From the NCBI GenBank assembly GCA_024227155.1, contig JAAELB010000589.1, forward strand, positions 1 to 42,502: a DNA stretch of 42,502 nt, read 5' to 3'. This stretch comes from Desulfobulbaceae bacterium. GTDB lineage: Bacteria; Desulfobacterota; Desulfobulbia; Desulfobulbales; Desulfocapsaceae. Under the pieces are notes generated by a model, which worked only from the letters and a program-made list of their open reading frames with translations, did not search any database and was not told the DNA's origin. Each line of letters begins with the position of its first letter. Within the stretch, counting starts at the first letter, position 1. Shown piece by piece: positions 41,597 to 42,502 of this stretch. The position numbers and the translations under genes are program-made.

Positions 41597-42502
41597 ATGC
41601 TTAATGTTATTTTAAACAGTTGGGCCCTGTTTTTTGGTATGGGACTTATCATGCTTGGCAACGGTCTGCAGGCAACACTCCTGGGTGTGCGTGCCTCTAT
41701 TGAAGAGTTTAGCAGCACTATAACCGGGATTGTCATGTCCGGTTATTTCATTGGCCTAATCTGTGGCTGTAATATGGTCCCTAAAATGGTAGGACGTGTT
41801 GGTCACGTTCGTACCTTCGGGGCTCTGGCATCTCTTGCATCGACCTCGATCCTCGTGCAGGCGGTTTTCGTAACCCCGCTGGTCTGGTGGGCGATGCGTC
41901 TTGTAACCGGCTTTGCCTATGCCGGTATCTTTATTGTTGCGGAAAGCTGGATCAATGAAGCTTCGGAAAATGATACTCGAGGGAAAATGCTAAGCTTCTA
42001 TATGCTGGTTTCCCTTGGCGGGATGGCGGGAGGCCAAATGTTACTTAATATTGCCCATCCTTCCGGGTTTGAGTTATTTGTGCTGGTATCGCTTTTAATC
42101 AGTGTGGCTGTTATCCCAATCCTACTATCCACTGCCCGGGCACCGCAATTTGACCTGCTTGAAAACGTTGGCATAGTCAATCTTTATCGAGTCTCCCCCC
42201 TAGGCGTGTTCGGTATGTTTGTCACTGGCATGTCCATAGGAACATTCTTTGGAATGGGTGCTGTTTATGCTACCGACATCGGATTATCGGTCAAAGATGT
42301 CTCCTTTTTCATGGGTACGCTTATCCTTGGTGGATTTCTCTTCCAATATCCTTTGGGCTGGCTTTCTGATCGCTTTGGCCCTATTAAGGTCATTATCTTC
42401 AGTTGCACAAGTGGAGCAGTGGTTTCATTTGTTGCTATGAATTTTACAGGCCAGGGCTTGTTGTTCTACTCGATTGTTGCCACCGTTGGCGGCCTTGCCA
42501 TG
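41597..42502 (+). CDS. MFS transporter (YcaD-like), cut by window end
   Basis: 302 codons are visible before the right edge; the frame is open. The ATG follows AAAGGAGACAG, a clear ribosome binding site. The protein opens MLNVILNSWALFFGMGLIMLGNGL and has GLQATLLGVRA near residue 23, SGYFIGLICGC near 48, the RLVTGFAYAGIFIVAESWINE segment near 101, and the second-half loop GWLSDRFGP near 254, which is the MFS motif A-like DRFG signature. At least nine membrane helices are present. It resembles the YcaD/UMF1-type MFS subgroup; the substrate is unknown. It is separated from rnfB by a terminator, so it is a different transcription unit. Confidence 0.88.
   Translation, partial: MLNVILNSWALFFGMGLIMLGNGLQATLLGVRASIEEFSSTITGIVMSGYFIGLICGCNMVPKMVGRVGHVRTFGALASLASTSILVQAVFVTPLVWWAMRLVTGFAYAGIFIVAESWINEASENDTRGKMLSFYMLVSLGGMAGGQMLLNIAHPSGFELFVLVSLLISVAVIPILLSTARAPQFDLLENVGIVNLYRVSPLGVFGMFVTGMSIGTFFGMGAVYATDIGLSVKDVSFFMGTLILGGFLFQYPLGWLSDRFGPIKVIIFSCTSGAVVSFVAMNFTGQGLLFYSIVATVGGLAM

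Noticed and set aside
1-42502. tRNA, rRNA or riboswitch genes
   Set aside because: None could be recognised by eye on either strand; a covariance-model search could still find small RNAs.

Overview
The window looks like chromosomal DNA of an anaerobic, respiring Desulfobacterota (deltaproteobacterial) bacterium, perhaps related to Desulfobulbales. The basis is the rnfCDGEAB gene order preceded by a multiheme cytochrome c, an MSHA-type pilus cluster, a LexA/ImuB/DnaE2 mutagenesis cassette, a TRAP transporter and an AMP-forming acyl-CoA ligase. The lineage is an inference from gene content; no rRNA or tRNA gene was seen.

Layout. 1-579: 3'-truncated YheO/DauR-type regulator with its own promoter and palindrome. 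856-1008: degraded REP-associated transposase start. 1103-7264 (minus): phosphoserine-aminotransferase-like enzyme, remnant of an Asp/Glu racemase (plus strand), TRAP transporter dctM-dctQ-dctP, and an IclR regulator bracketed by two related inverted-repeat elements. 7367-8235: repeat-rich stretch with a decayed PIN-domain gene. 8342-10717 (minus): acyl-CoA ligase and a single-domain response regulator. 11058-14108 (plus): large SWIM/SNF2 helicase, overlapping tail to tail with an SOS operon (minus) lexA - DUF72 - imuB - dnaE2 (19865 to 14103). 20015-21940 (minus): large lytic transglycosylase.

22192-33515 (plus) is a type IV (MSHA-like) pilus or pseudopilus locus: MshEN-containing assembly ATPase, inner-membrane GspF/PilC protein, ExeA/MshM ATPase, PilM-PilN-like fusion, PilO-like and PilP/GspC-like proteins, lipoprotein secretin, two tandem copies of a dispersed structured repeat, a TPR (MshN-like) protein, two pseudopilins and a separately promoted pilin that has a sigma-54-type promoter and a strong terminator.

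34031-41409 (plus) is an Rnf operon: Cys-rich zinc-ribbon protein, octaheme cytochrome c, RnfC, D, G, E, A and an unusual 710-residue RnfB fused to a GltD/NfnB-like flavoprotein domain. A strong terminator follows, then the start of an MFS transporter cut by the window end.

Most notable: (i) the RnfB-GltD fusion beside an octaheme cytochrome, suggesting an Rnf complex with a second pyridine-nucleotide site; (ii) an SOS mutasome operon in which a DUF72 gene stands where imuA is normally found; (iii) a dispersed ~100-120 bp structured repeat, one copy of which provides the ribosome binding site of a pilus gene; (iv) a paired MITE-like element flanking iclR; and (v) a shared GTTACT half-site in front of iclR and dctP.
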